NCBI GenBank assembly: GCA_036873135.1
Contig: JAPTYO010000015.1
Location: 741,339-805,338 of the forward strand
Origin: Clarkia xantiana subsp. parviflora
Lineage: Eukaryota > Streptophyta > Magnoliopsida > Myrtales > Onagraceae
Length of the DNA stretch: 64,000 bases
Direction of reading: 5' to 3'
Shown here: piece after piece, positions 1 to 10,763 of the stretch
Numbering within the stretch: the stretch's first letter is position 1
Layout of the letters: every line of letters begins with the position of its first letter
The notes under the pieces: model-generated
What the model was told of the DNA's origin: nothing
Seen by the model: the letters and a program-made list of their open reading frames with translations, nothing else
Databases searched by the model: none
Program-made: the position numbers and the translations under genes

Positions 1-514
1 TATGACTGAAACAAGCAAGCATGAGAAAGAGTAAATCCTACAAGGGACACTCATCGCATTCAAAGAAGCAGACAAGGGAGCCCCGAGCATAAGGGGTACC
101 CAACCAAAAAAATGAACGAGGGGCCTTCAACGGCCAAATATGAAAGGCGGTGTGACCACCAAGCAACTTGGGGGGCACCAAACGAATAAGTGCTTGGTAG
201 TCCACCTAAGTGTAAAAGAAGAGATTAGAGGCAGAAGATCACAAGAACATGCAATACCACTTCTCCTAGAAGAGGTCACATAAGAGGAAAACATCATCAA
301 CTCCCTATACGAACTCGTCCTAAGTTGGCAACACACAAACATCGCCCTCGAGAGGTGATCTCTCATATTGAAGAAAAAGCGTGGTAACAGGCAATATCGT
401 AGAAGGAGAAGTCAAGTAAAGACTCGAAAAGCATACCAAAAATGCACCATACATGAGAAGGGACATAAGATAAGGTAATATTATGAGCCCTCCGGGAGCC
501 AATCCCGCGAACAC

Positions 515-1330
515 ATTCGACGCCCCCAAGAGCGTATCTTGAGAGTAGTTCTAAAACTACGAACCCTGTGCCCTCCGAGAGCCTATCCCGCGAACAGATT
601 CGACGCCCCCAAGAGCGTATCTTGAGAGTAGTTTTTATACTACGATCTTCGACGCCCCCAAGAGCGTATCTTGAGAGTAGTGTTCATACTACAACCTTCG
701 ACGCCCCCAAGAGCGTATCTTGAGAGTAGTTTATACACTACGACCTTCGACGCACCAAGAGCGTATCTTGAGAGTGGTTTCCAAAAACTACGAATTTCGA
801 CGCCCCCAAGAGCGTATCTTGAGAGTAGTGTTCATACTACGACCTTCTACGCCCCCAAGAGCGTATCTTGAGAGTAGTTTATACACTACGACCTTCGACG
901 CACCAAGAGCGTATCTTGAGAGTGGTTTCCAAAAACTACGAATTTCGACGCCCCCAGGAGCGTATCTTGAGGTAGATTTGCAACCTACCAGATTCGACGC
1001 CCCCAAGAGCGTATCTTGAGGTAGAAAAAACACTACCAGTTCGACGCCCCCAAGAGCGTATCTTGAGGTAGATTTCAAACTACCAGTTCGACGCCCACCA
1101 GGAGCGTATCTTTGGTCTAACCTGAGCCCTCCGGGAGCCTATCCTGTGAAACGTTAAGTGCCGTCCGAGAGCCTGTCTCGTGAACAGATTTTGACACCCG
1201 TCAAGAACGTATCGGTGGACTAACCTGTGCCCTCCGGGAGCCTATCCTGTGAAACGTTAAGTGCCGTCCGAGAGCCTGTCTCGTGAACAGATTTCGACGC
1301 CCACCAAGAGCGTATCTTTGGTCTAACAGT
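515..1330. repeat. LARD minisatellite of about 45-50 bp units
   Basis: A repeated core, GACGCCCCCAAGAGCGTATC followed by TTGAG, is separated by short spacers, then by GAGCCTATCC-containing units. The same array occurs reversed at about 13979-14800 in LARD2. Spacers vary in length and are partly inverted (TAGTTTTTATACTA-like). Confidence 0.85.
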
Positions 1331-2025
1331 ACAACGTATACCGTGTAAGGGGTATCAGAAGAGATCATCACACCATGCTTAGAAGGATACCATTCTTAGA
1401 AGGATACCATGCTTAGAAGGACACCATGCTCAGAAGGATACCATAAGAAAGAAATTTCTAAGTAAAGTAATGTGAAGAACAAGTAATGTTTTTTCTTGAT
1501 GAGATAGCAGGTATGATGTGAAGGAAAGCACAATAGAAAGAAAAAGAAAGGAAAGCATATTCAAAGGAGAAGTCCATGACCAAAGGATCATATACAGAAG
1601 CACAAGAGGTTATCATGAAAAGTAACGAGTTATACTACCACCCATATCACAAGTCAAGAGAAGTATCTCAAAGGAACCCAACACCACCAAGAAGGATAGC
1701 AAAGACATGAAATCCGAAGGTCAAAGCTCTCAAAATAAGCTCTACCCATCAAGAAGAAAATTGCCTTACAAGTCACACAAATCAACCTCCGACAAATATT
1801 ATTGTCATACATGTCGCCCTCGCGTGACCTATGCTCGTATCAGACTTGAACATCGTCAAGCACAACTCATGAAGGAGACATCTAAAGAGCGTAAAAGATA
1901 CAACATCCGACAAGACGAGACATCGGGACCTAACCCAACAAACATAGCCTACACAAAAGGCAACTATAGCAATAAAGGCTCTCCAACGAGAAAGGAATAC
2001 TAAAGCACAACTCCATACATCGTGA

Positions 2026-2320
2026 TGTGGCTATCATGTCCACATACCCTGAAGTGGCTATCATGTCCACATACCCTGAAGTGGCTATCATGTCCACATA
2101 CCCTGAAGTGGCTATCATGTCCACATACCCTGAAGTGGCTATCATGTCCACATATCTTGAAGTGGCTATCATGTCCACATACCTTGAAGTGGCTATCATG
2201 TCCACATACCCTGAACTGGCTATCATGTCCACACACTACAGAAGGGCTATCACTCCGACACATCAGGAAGTGGCTATCATGTCCACATACCTCGAAGTGA
2301 TTATCATGGCAGCACATCAT
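2026..2320. repeat. 27-bp minisatellite in LARD1
   Basis: About 11 copies of a 27-bp unit containing GGCTATCATGTCCACATACC. As 27 is a multiple of three, long repetitive frames appear on both strands and are spurious. The matching LARD2 array (about 12979-13318) has roughly two more units. Confidence 0.88.
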
Positions 2321-2579
2321 AAAACATCTGTCAAAGACATGCATTGTAAAGACACCATCCCGACCACGAACATCAAAAGGCTACGCCTAGCCTTAGGAGG
2401 AGGTTCAAGAAAAAGGAAAAACAACACCCTTCATACGCTCATCAAAGGTAGGGACTTATATGAAGACAACCTCCATATCTCACGAAATCAACCATGAAGC
2501 AAAGAATCACGACAAGCACTATTGAGGGCATATAACAAAACGATCCCCACAACGATCACAACTACGACACTAGTAGAGG

Positions 2580-3360
2580 CTAATTCAAGAGCAGTCTCCA
2601 CCAAACTCCAAAGCAAGAATTTGCTATCTTAATCAGAGCCATGGCAAGAGAGGGGAACCTCAATGTAGGATGATGATCACACCCGTCACCAAAAGAAAAA
2701 TCTTCAACGCAGGGGTTAATAACATAACCCATAGGAAAGACAAAGACACCTTCAAAAGTCGTCAAATCCATATGAAGATGAAATAAACTTGAGACTCGGC
2801 CCCTCGGCTGGGGGGCAGGGGATAGAGAAGAGACATCAAGACCTATGATCACCCCATCGCCAGCCACAGGTCGTTCCCTTTTGTCAAGCAAAGAGGGCGC
2901 CTCTTCAACCACTACCTCCTTATCATGGGAGGGAGTCAGCAAGGGGGCACTTGAAGGAGAGCCTCTCGCGGTTTCCTTCTCCTTGGCAGCCGAGGGCCCG
3001 ACCTCAGAGTCAGGTTTCCGTACCTTGGATTTAGATTGACTTGAACTCTCACCCACCACAAGAACCATATGGTAACCAGGGAAGAACGCTCTAACAACAA
3101 GAAGGAAGCAGCATGAGAACAATCATAAATATATCACAAAGAAAAGAGAGGGGAAAAAGAACATACTGGAAGCATTAGCAGCCAACCCTGACTTAGAAAA
3201 ATTCTTGGCCTGATAAGTAGAACTAGAGGGTTCTTCCCTCTCATCCGATTCAACGGTCTCCTTGTCTGAAGAAGAAAGCTCCCCAAAAATGAGTCATCTA
3301 TATGAGCAACCAACGCAAAGATCGACCCTTACTCATGGAGGGGCGAGATACGCCTACTAA
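2580..3360 (-). pseudogene. degenerate antisense gene remnant in LARD1
   Basis: Antisense to the element, this stretch keeps coding-like texture: a serine/acid-rich run (VVGESSSQSKSKVRKPDSEV, then PSAAKEKETARGSPSSAPL) and a following segment that includes VFPMGYVINPC. The counterpart in LARD2 is 11883-12660 on plus. Its position, just inside the 3' LTR and on the opposite strand, matches the antisense gene of the Tat element at 45155-48078. It is probably a decayed relic of that gene; I recognise no intact domain. Confidence 0.4.
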
Positions 3361-4514
3361 GGGGGCAACCTTAACACCAAGGGAAGATGGCGAACTTTTA
3401 GTTTCCCCAAATGGAGCAACGCTCCAACACATCCGAAGGAAGGGTCAACCCTTAACACATGTCAATAGACCCTTTCGCTCGCGGCGGTAAGAAGAAAGCT
3501 TGTAAGAATTTTCACCCCCACTTTTATGGGGAACAAATTGCAGGGTAAAGGTCAAGAGCTATACGCATGCTCCAACGGATGAAAGAAAAATGATACACAT
3601 GCCGAAGGTCGAGGTTAATGGACAATGCTCACGCTAGTACGAGGGAGGCGGAACGTTGTGTCCCATTGAGTGGCAGAGTTCCCACCCTCGAGTAAAGGAG
3701 AGGTCTATGCTCTCACCTTTGCACTTATGCTCATATTCATGATTAACATCTACAGGTACATCAATGTCATCACTCATGCTCATACTCACAACCCGCCCAT
3801 ACATACATACATACATATTCATGCATACATTCATGACTACAATCGCAGCATGTCTCCACTCACTCTCATCCTTATGTTCCTATTTGCATGTATGCTAGTA
3901 CACATCCTCATGTTCATGATATGTCCATGTTCACTCCTAGTTAACATCCTATAGGCATATTTTCTAGTATCCCATACTTAGAAAAAATTTCGGACCAAAA
4001 TTGAAATTTTTCTTCACTTAGACTTATCCCGGCATGAAATTGAAGCATAAGTCACTTAGTTGCATTCACATTGCATTCCTATGTGAACATGTATTCTTTG
4101 AGTATACGCCTGCGGCAAAGATAGGATTATTACTCCCACCTCAGACGGACATGTGCCTAGGCACACGTCCGTACTACTCTGACGTTTACAATTCCTCTAT
4201 CTCATAAGACAGGGGGCAGAGTCAGAGGTACGCATCCATGGGTAAGCAAGCATTCAGACAAAGAAGGTAAAACCCCGGTTTCAAATTGCGCGTGTCATAC
4301 CATCCTAAAATAGAGTCAATCAAGGGTTAGGCCATTGGTTGACTCGGGGGCATGTGATGGATATACGCCCAATTTGAACCCGTTGACTTCCGAACCGTTA
4401 CATTTTTATCGTCCCATTTATGATTGTAAATCGAAACTTCAACCCGAACCCTTCGCGAAAACACCAACGGCTCGGACGAGGCCGAAGCGCCCGTCCGGCC
4501 GAGTCAGACTCGCC

Positions 4515-4740
4515 TAGGTGAGGTTGGGTGGCCACACCCGACCTCCCCTAGGGGAGATCGGGTCAGCCAACCCGATCTCCCCTAGGGGAGATCGGGTGGA
4601 CCAACCCGATCTCCCCTAGGGGAGATCGGGTGGACCAACCCGATCTCTCCTAGGAGAGATCGGGTTGGCCAACCCGATCTCCCCTAGGGGGATGGGGTTG
4701 GCCAACCCCATCCTCCCTAGGAGGGGTTGGGTGCCCTCAC
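4515..4740. repeat. palindromic 34-bp tandem repeats in LARD1 LTR
   Basis: Repeats of a unit made of two palindromes: GATCTCCCCTAGGGGAGATC and a short TTGGCCAAC-type linker with GGG/CCC edges. Several unit variants alternate (CCCCTAGGGG and CTCCTAGGAG cores). The array lies in U3 upstream of the TATA box. Confidence 0.8.
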
Positions 4741-4929
4741 CCAACCCCTACCCTTGGGGGTCGGATTTCTCCTCCCCCCAAGGGCCCCGGCACCATTTTC
4801 GGACTCCCACCCTCGATTCACTCCGCCTACCTTCTCCGTATCCTAAGGTCTTAATTATGCGCTTAAAGGTTAATTAATTGTGTTTAAAGGTTAACGATGT
4901 CATTAAGCCACCTTAATGACACCGTTGCC

Positions 4930-4937
4930 TATAAATA
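4930..4937 (+). promoter_or_regulatory. TATA box of the LARD1 LTR
   Basis: TATAAATA lies in a CCTATAAATACCCC context, conserved at 10181-10188 and 18262-18269 in the LARD2 LTRs. This is the expected core promoter for element transcription; here it is in the 3' LTR and would point into PIE1's 3' exons antisense. Confidence 0.65.
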
Positions 4938-5175
4938 CCCCACCTTCACAACTCATTTGGACATCTTGGCAAGTTGCACAATTTTGCTCTGACATCTCTC
5001 TAGCTTTATCTCTCTAAAATCATACTGACTTAGGCATCGGAGAGGGTTCATCAGGCACCACCTCCCTCTGTGCCTGGTATTGCCCCTCTTGCAGGGTAGC
5101 AAGGAGAAGAGAGCCAAGGAAGCAGAAGAGCATAGAGCAGTAAGACAAGCCCCAGGGGTAAGAAGTACAAGCCTC

Positions 5176-5366
5176 AGGAGGTCAGAAGGAGAGAAGGAAA
5201 GGAGGTCAGAAGGAGAGAAGGAAAGGAGGTCAGAAGGAGAGAAGGAAAGGAGGTCAGAAGGAGAGAAGGAAAGGAGGTCAGAAGGAGAGAAGGAAAGGAG
5301 GTCAGAAGGAGAGAAGGAAAGGAGGTCAGAAGGAGAGAAGGAAAGGAGGTCAGAAGGAGAGAAGAG
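5176..5366 (+). repeat. 24-bp minisatellite in LARD1 LTR
   Basis: About eight near-perfect copies of a purine-only 24-bp unit (AGGAGGTCAGAAGGAGAGAA plus four bases) lie downstream of the LTR TATA box. The LARD2 LTRs have a short CCTT-rich stretch at the equivalent place and no such array, so it expanded in this lineage only. Being a multiple of three, it gives open frames (SEGEKERR on plus) that are not evidence of a gene. Confidence 0.85.
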
Positions 5367-5513
5367 AAGGACATATATCAAAACGACTACCCCAAGGGAG
5401 CAGAAGGGCATGTATCAGAATGACTAGTCCTAGGAACAGTGAACCCGACATTTCATTAGTGGGAGATAAATTCTAGATTGACGACCCGTTGACCTAGACT
5501 TTATAACCTAACA

Positions 5514-5866
5514 CTCCCTACTCCTGCTTTTATGTTCATAATCAGAATCACTAAGGTAGCATGTCCATAGGAACAGTCTTTCGTTTCTTCGACTTCTTTT
5601 TGGTGGAAGGTCTCTCTTCAGATTCCTGAATGGACTTGCCCACTATACATTTTCTTTGTGTAACTGAATAAGGAGATGCTGTATCGGCATCCAAAGAGTC
5701 AGTGTCATTGAATGTCATATCATCGTCTAATGACATTGCTTCCTCATCAAGTTCTTCTTTGACAGTTCTTACTTCGCAAGACAACGAACCTTTCTTCAGA
5801 GATTTAAATTTGGTCTTCTTCACTTTATTCTTTGACTTAGATTTAGAAGCCCTCCGCAGCTCCATC
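5514..5866 (-). pseudogene. PIE1: PIE1 exon 18, cut by LARD1
   Basis: This lysine-rich exon starts after an acceptor at 5867 and reads RRASKSKSKNKVKKTKFKSLKKGSL, then an acidic stretch and KKKSKKRKTVP, fitting the basic nuclear C-terminal part of PIE1. The frame ends at TAG 5551-5553 because of an extra T near 5554. One base less would read on through SDSDYEHKSRSRE to the edge of the LARD1 LTR at 5513, so both the frameshift and the LARD truncate it. The duplicated target CTCCC (5514-5518) lies inside the exon. The rest of the gene would be to the left, outside the window. Confidence 0.75.
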
Positions 5867-6082
5867 CTACAAATATTGCAGATCATCAACAATAGTCAAC
5901 CTAAAATAATGCCATCCAATCTCACGTCTTCCGGATATCGATAGAGGAATCAGATATTCAAGATTTAGGGGCTACCCCATTTTTATCCCACATCGCCCGA
6001 ATAACCTTTTGTTTAAAGAATGATACTTAATTAACTTATCAAAAGCATACACTCAAACAAGTACCATCATGACTCTACTTAC

Positions 6083-6307
6083 ATCTCATCATACTTTTCT
6101 GCTTCAGCTTTTTCCTTCTCCCTAGCTTTCATTTCCATCTCTTCTATTATTAACTGCACAACACACAGAAAAATAAAAAAATTAGCTACAAAGAAAAATA
6201 TAAATCAATGTGATTTTGTTTACCTAGCTAGTTGTTATGTACCTGTTCTTGAGCCAATACTTCAACTTGCTGCCGGTAAGCCTCAGTTGCATGATCAGTA
6301 TCCCATT
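6083..6307 (-). pseudogene. PIE1: PIE1 exons 16-17
   Basis: Exons 6243-6307 and 6083-6153 encode WDTDHATEAYRQQVEVLAQEQ, then a charged helix LIEEMEMKAREKEKAEAEKYDE. This is the conserved stretch that follows the ELWDP block in PIE1. Phases fit the flanking exons (phase 1 in, phase 0 between, phase 2 out) and both have GT-AG borders. The frame is open in these two exons. The preceding intron (6308-8107) is enlarged by a fold-back transposon and a MITE. Confidence 0.8.
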
Positions 6308-6682
6308 CTAGAAACATATAATGAAGTTAGCATACTGAAGGCGTTTAGTGGATAAATATGACAGTAGCATTCATCTACAAGAGTCAGTGATATGATCCTT
6401 GATGGCTGTCTGGACATATCACATCTTAAACCAAAGTTATGTTGTTCCCCATCAGAAGAATGGACAAAACAACATGGACTATCCAGTAAGATTTCATTTC
6501 TCACCATAAGAATCACTGAAATATCGTGGTTCCGGAATACCGAAAACAACCACAAAAACTGAAAAAGGAAAAGCAGCAAAAGCAAAGAAGAATATAAATG
6601 TGGTTTCATATTCCTAATAACTGTTGAAGCTGAAAACACAAATAACAAAGAGAAGATCCTTAAGCTAATCATTGGTCCTCAG

Positions 6683-7718
6683 TTTGGCAAAAAAAAAAAA
6701 AAAAGGTTAAGAACCTATGAAAGGTCTGAACTATCACCCATGTTAACGGGAGAGATCTGAAATTTAAAAAGTTAATAACAGAGGTCTGAAATTTCTGTTT
6801 TGTTGATAACAGCGGTCTCCGTTAGTTTTTTCCGTTAAAACTAACGGAAGTTGGTCACATGCTTGGCATGTGACCGGAAATTAAATAAAATTCCAAAAAT
6901 GCCCTTCTATCAAGTGTGCCCCTCACATGCATGGAGTGAAAAGACCAAAATGCCCTTGAAGCCACCACGGTACTCCGGCGACCACCAATCGTACTCCGGC
7001 GACCACCACCGTACTCCGGCGACCACCACCAAGGCTCCGGCGACCACCACCAAGGCTCTGATTGGGCCAAAATCGGAGCCACCGGCCCCGATTGGGCTCC
7101 GATCGGAGCCACCGGCCCCGATTGGACTCCGATCGGGGCCAAAAAAGCTCCGATCGGAGCCAAAAAGCTCCGATCGGAGCCACAGAGCCACATAGCTCCA
7201 GATCGGAGCTCTGTGGATCCGGTCGGGGCCAAAGAGCTCCAGATCGGAGCTCTGTGGCCCCGGCCGGAGCCACAGAGCTCCGACCAGAGCCACAAAGCTC
7301 CGATCGGAGCTTTTTTGGCTCCGATCGGAGTTTTTTGGCCCGATCGGAGCTTTTTTGGCCCCGTGGTGGCTGGAGTCGGGTCGCCGGAGCCGAGGTGGTG
7401 GTCGTCGGAGTCGAGGTGGTGGTCGCCGGAGTCGGGTGGTGGTGGCCGGAGTTGGGTGGTTTTAATTTGACTTTAGGGGTAAAATTGTCATTTCACATTT
7501 CCTTAAATAAGATATTAAATAAAACAAAATATTAAAGGGGCAAAAATGTCATTTCACACAATTCTGTTAAATTTAACCCTAAAAATGGACGGAAAACCTC
7601 AAATCAACAAAATTGAAATTTCAAACCTCTGTTATTAACTTTTTAAATTTCAGACCTCTCCCGTTAACATGGGTGATAGTTCAGACCTTTTATAGGTTCT
7701 TAACCCAAAAAAAAAACT
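6683..7718. mobile_element. fold-back (Mutator-like) DNA transposon, non-autonomous
   Basis: Two long inverted repeats of about 100 bp (6705-6808 and 7604-7706) start GGTTAAGAACCTAT and match almost perfectly. The 11-bp direct repeat TTGGTCCTCAG flanks the whole at 6672-6682 and 7719-7729, in the range of Mutator-type duplications (8-11 bp). Poly-A tracts lie between the direct repeats and the inverted repeats on both sides, so the exact ends are uncertain. The core is GC-rich (about 6950-7460) with many CTCCGATCGGAG palindromes and no transposase. It lies in a PIE1 intron. Confidence 0.7.
7060..7370. repeat. palindromic CCGATCGG-rich core of the fold-back element
   Basis: At least ten copies of CTCCGATCGGAG or close variants are spaced irregularly, with GCCACAGAGCTCC-type spacers. 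The many frames crossing it (APIGA, GSDRS repeats) arise from the repeat and are not proteins. Confidence 0.75.
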
Positions 7719-7813
7719 TTGGTCCTCAGGGGAAAAAAAGGTCCCAGAAACATTAAGTTTCCACATGCATATAGAAGTTCTGGTGAGCAACGAGTTTCTG
7801 ACGAGGGATTATT

Positions 7814-7958
7814 CACTACATCGGTGCCAACAGGTGGCACCGATGTGGTGAACCTTCACCCAATGAGAGTCTGACACGTGGCACAATTTTGCCCATGTCA
7901 ATCCCTTATTGGGTGAAGGTTCACCACATCGGTGCCACCTGTTGGCACCGATGTAGAG
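7814..7958. mobile_element. MITE with perfect 49-bp inverted repeats
   Basis: Arms 7816-7864 and 7908-7956 are exact reverse complements, separated by 43 bp. Each arm contains its own hairpin (CATCGGTGCCA ... TGGCACCGATG), so the element is a hairpin of hairpins. The left end reads CACTACATCGG, reminiscent of CACTA termini; the right end reads CTCTACATCGG inverted. No clear target duplication was found. It lies in a PIE1 intron. Confidence 0.75.
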
Positions 7959-8107
7959 AAGAATTTCTCGTTTCTGACTGAACATTTTCACGTATAAAAG
8001 TCAACTGGTAGCCAATGGAGAAACAAATGAGCACAAGATATCAAGTAATATCTAGTAACTACAAAGCAAAATATCAGATACATAAGTCATAATAAAAAAT
8101 TACTTAC

Positions 8108-8361
8108 TCTCATACACAAAGGGATCCTCATCATCATCGATTTCAGCTTCCATTTCATCCTTATACCTCTCAATACGATCCAACTCCCATTCACGTTCTT
8201 CAAAAGTGGCCTTAGACTCCAAACATGCCTTGTTTATAATTGGGTCCCATAATTCTAAGAACTGGATCGCATAGCGATCAATCGGGCGAAGTTGGCTCTC
8301 AAAAGACGATATTGCCTGTCCATATGCCGCAGCCGCTTCAGTCATCTGTTTTACATCAGCC
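8108..8361 (-). pseudogene. PIE1: PIE1 ATPase exon, 3' part beyond the array
   Basis: This is the continuation of the exon broken at 36259. The minus strand reads in frame from the duplicated GGCTG into DVKQMTEAAAAYGQAISSFE, then LRPIDRYAIQFLELWDPII, a block strongly conserved after the helicase in PIE1. It ends at a donor (A|GTAAGTA, 8101-8107). The last residue before the array on the far side is alanine of NMLA. Removing the insert and one GGCTG copy makes NMLA-DVKQM, as in the family. The piece carries no internal stop. Confidence 0.9.
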
Positions 8362-9867
8362 TGAGAGTGAAATAGATGTGTAGGAGAGAAAGATGTAAGC
8401 AAACCAATTAAGATTGAATACATGATTGGAATGCTTAACTTGAGTGATTACAAGGAGGATAGATAATTTATATAGGACTCTACTCAAGTCACAACACTAA
8501 CATTACTAGAAGGACTATATTGCTTAAATGTAAAAGTTAAGGAGCATATACTACTACTCTAACATTCACATGCTTCTTCAAATTTCTTGATTTTCCCTTT
8601 GAATTCCAGCTTGATATCAGCCCCTCAAATATCCATATATCATTCCTCTGCTCTTAATCATTCCAATTCATCCCCCAAAAGAAGTAATTTTGCTCAACAA
8701 GGTCCTTAGGAATGAGAAAAGATTTTGGATTCAAGAAGGATGCACAGGAGAGAATTCAACAGTAGAAGGAGGGTGCACAGAGGCATGTGCAGTGCATATG
8801 TAGGTGCATGGAGGTGCACAGAAAAGAAACTCTGCTGGAGAAGGAGGGTGCACGGGGGAAGGCGGGAAGCACTTAGAAGAGCACATAAGGGGAGCATGGA
8901 GAGAGCACGACCTGATGAACATGAAAGAGCATGCTGTAAGGGGGCTGAGCTGATTGCATCTGCAAATCTTCAACCAAAACCCAGAATCTTGCTTGAGTTG
9001 AAGTTATCTTCATCTGAATTGAGTTAATATATCTTTCATTTCTCAAATTCAACCCAGAAATCACTTGAACGCTGCTTCAAATGCTGATTTACTATGAACT
9101 TGCGGCTGTTGTTGCTGCTGTGTTAACTTCATGAACACAAATTAATCTCACAAACTGTGCCGAAATCATAACCATCTGAATCTTCATGACTTCCAATTAC
9201 TCTCCATGGCGAAAAACTAACAAAATCAAAGAGAATTGCAGCCGTGCATCTCGCATCTGTCACTGCTTGATAAAAATGAAAATCTAAGTCCACTTTGAGC
9301 ATTGTAATCAGTTGAATTCTTCAAATTAATCATGCGCATAGTACTGTGACATCAATCCGCATGTATGAACATATGATGAACAAATTCCAGTAGCAAACTT
9401 GTACTGATTAGATCTTAACCAACTAACACAGCAGCAGCAAATTCATTATGTGCATGAATTTTCCAAATAAAGGATCAACTATGAGTTACTGAAGCCACCA
9501 AGATCTTCAAATAAGCATGTGACAGACAGCAGATCTATGTGCTGTTAAGAAGAAATCAGCTCAAGTTTGAACAAATTTTGCTCAGAAACCATGAACGACT
9601 GTGGTGAACATCAGCAACAGCAATGATGATTGATTTCGTCCCAATTCGTGGCTCAGATCCCAGTTATTGACTTCAAATCAACTCGAAACAGAATAAGTAA
9701 CTTGAACGGAATCCAAAAATCAAGCCAGCAGCAACAGATAATCGAGTGACCATCTCGAAATCAATCAAATAGAACATTAGGCGGGAAAATATCGCATGAA
9801 CCCGGATTATTGCATTACCAGCAGCAAATCCTTCTGAAACCACTGGAAATTAGTTGAGAAGAATAAG

Positions 9868-10763
9868 TGTTAAGTTATGAGATCTAGGTCAACGGGGTGT
9901 CGGCTTTGATCTCTCTCCTTACGGGGAATATGTGTGATCCGATGTTCCTGAGCTGCTCTGCCTTAGTCTATCTTCTCCTTTCCTTCCTTCCTTCCTCTGC
10001 TCCTTCTCTCCTTCTACCCTGCAGAAGGGGCAATACCAGACACGGAGGAGGGGGGGGTGGTGCCTGGTGAACCCTCTCCGATGCCTAAGTCAGTACTTTT
10101 CTAGAGAGATAAAGCTAGAGAGATGTCAGAGCTAAAATGTCCAAATGGCCAAGATGATCAAATGAGTTGTGAAGGTGGGGTATTTATAGGCAACGGTGTC
10201 ATTAAGGTGGCTTAATGACATCGTTAACCTTTAAACACAATTAATTAACCTTTAAGCACATAATTAAGACCTTAGGATTCGGAGAAGGTAGGCGGAGTGG
10301 ACCGAGTGTGGGAGTCCGAAAATGGTGCCGGGGCCCTTGGGGGAGGAGAAATCTGACCCCCAGGGGTAGGGGTTGGGTGAGGGCACCCAACCCCTCCTAG
10401 GGAGGATGGGGTTGGCCAACCCCATCCCCCCTAGGGGAGATCGGGTTGGCCGACCCGATCTCTCCTAGGAGAGATCGGGTTGGCTGACCCGATCTCTCCT
10501 AGGAGAGATCGGGTTGGTCCACCCGATCTCCCCTAGGGGAGATCGGGTTGGCTGACCCGATCTCCCCTAGGGGAGGTCGGGTGTGGCCACCCAACCTCAC
10601 CTAGGCGAGTCTGACTCGGCCGGACGAGCGCTTCGGCCTCGTCCGAGCCGTTGGTGTTTTCGCGAAGGGTTCGGGTTGAAGTTTCGATTTACAATCATTA
10701 ACGGGGTGATAAAAATACAACGGTTCGGAAGTCAACGGGTTCAAATTGGGCGTATATCCATCA
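9868..10763 (-). repeat. LARD2 3' LTR
   Basis: 896 bp, on plus TGTTAAGTTATGAG to ATATCCATCA. It has the TATA box (10181-10188, minus) and the palindromic array at about 10390-10590. In sense orientation it is preceded by GACTCGGGGGCATG. Confidence 0.92.

Larger units (their letters stand above)
1..5513 (+). mobile_element. LARD1: 3' part of a non-autonomous Gypsy-type element
   Basis: The whole stretch is the reverse complement of 9868-15302, the 3' part of LARD2, so the two are copies of one family. It holds the internal region's right part (1-4340), a polypurine tract and a 3' LTR. No gag or pol is present. Its 5' part lies outside the window. It ends at TAACA (5513) and is followed by PIE1 exon sequence. 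Only one side of the target duplication is visible (CTCCC, 5514-5518). Confidence 0.88.
4355..5513 (+). repeat. LARD1 3' LTR
   Basis: It starts TGATGGATATACGCCC and ends AACCTAACA, and is preceded by the polypurine tract GACTCGGGGGCATG (4341-4354). At 1159 bp it is longer than the LARD2 LTRs (896 and 930 bp), mainly because of a 24-bp tandem repeat at about 5176-5366. It shares the palindromic 34-bp repeat (about 4515-4740) and a TATA box with them. Confidence 0.9.

Noticed and set aside
515..2320. CRISPR-like regular repeats
   Set aside because: Units are tandem minisatellites with repeated, not unique, spacers, inside a plant retrotransposon; no cas genes.
2000..2497. Repetitive protein frames (period 9 residues) on both strands, also at 12832-13408
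   Set aside because: They follow from a 27-bp repeat, are open in several frames at once and vary in unit number between the copies.
6855..7535. Overlapping frames in the fold-back element (APIGA- and GSDRS-type repeats)
   Set aside because: Produced by the CTCCGATCGGAG repeats in a GC-rich core; no transposase motif.
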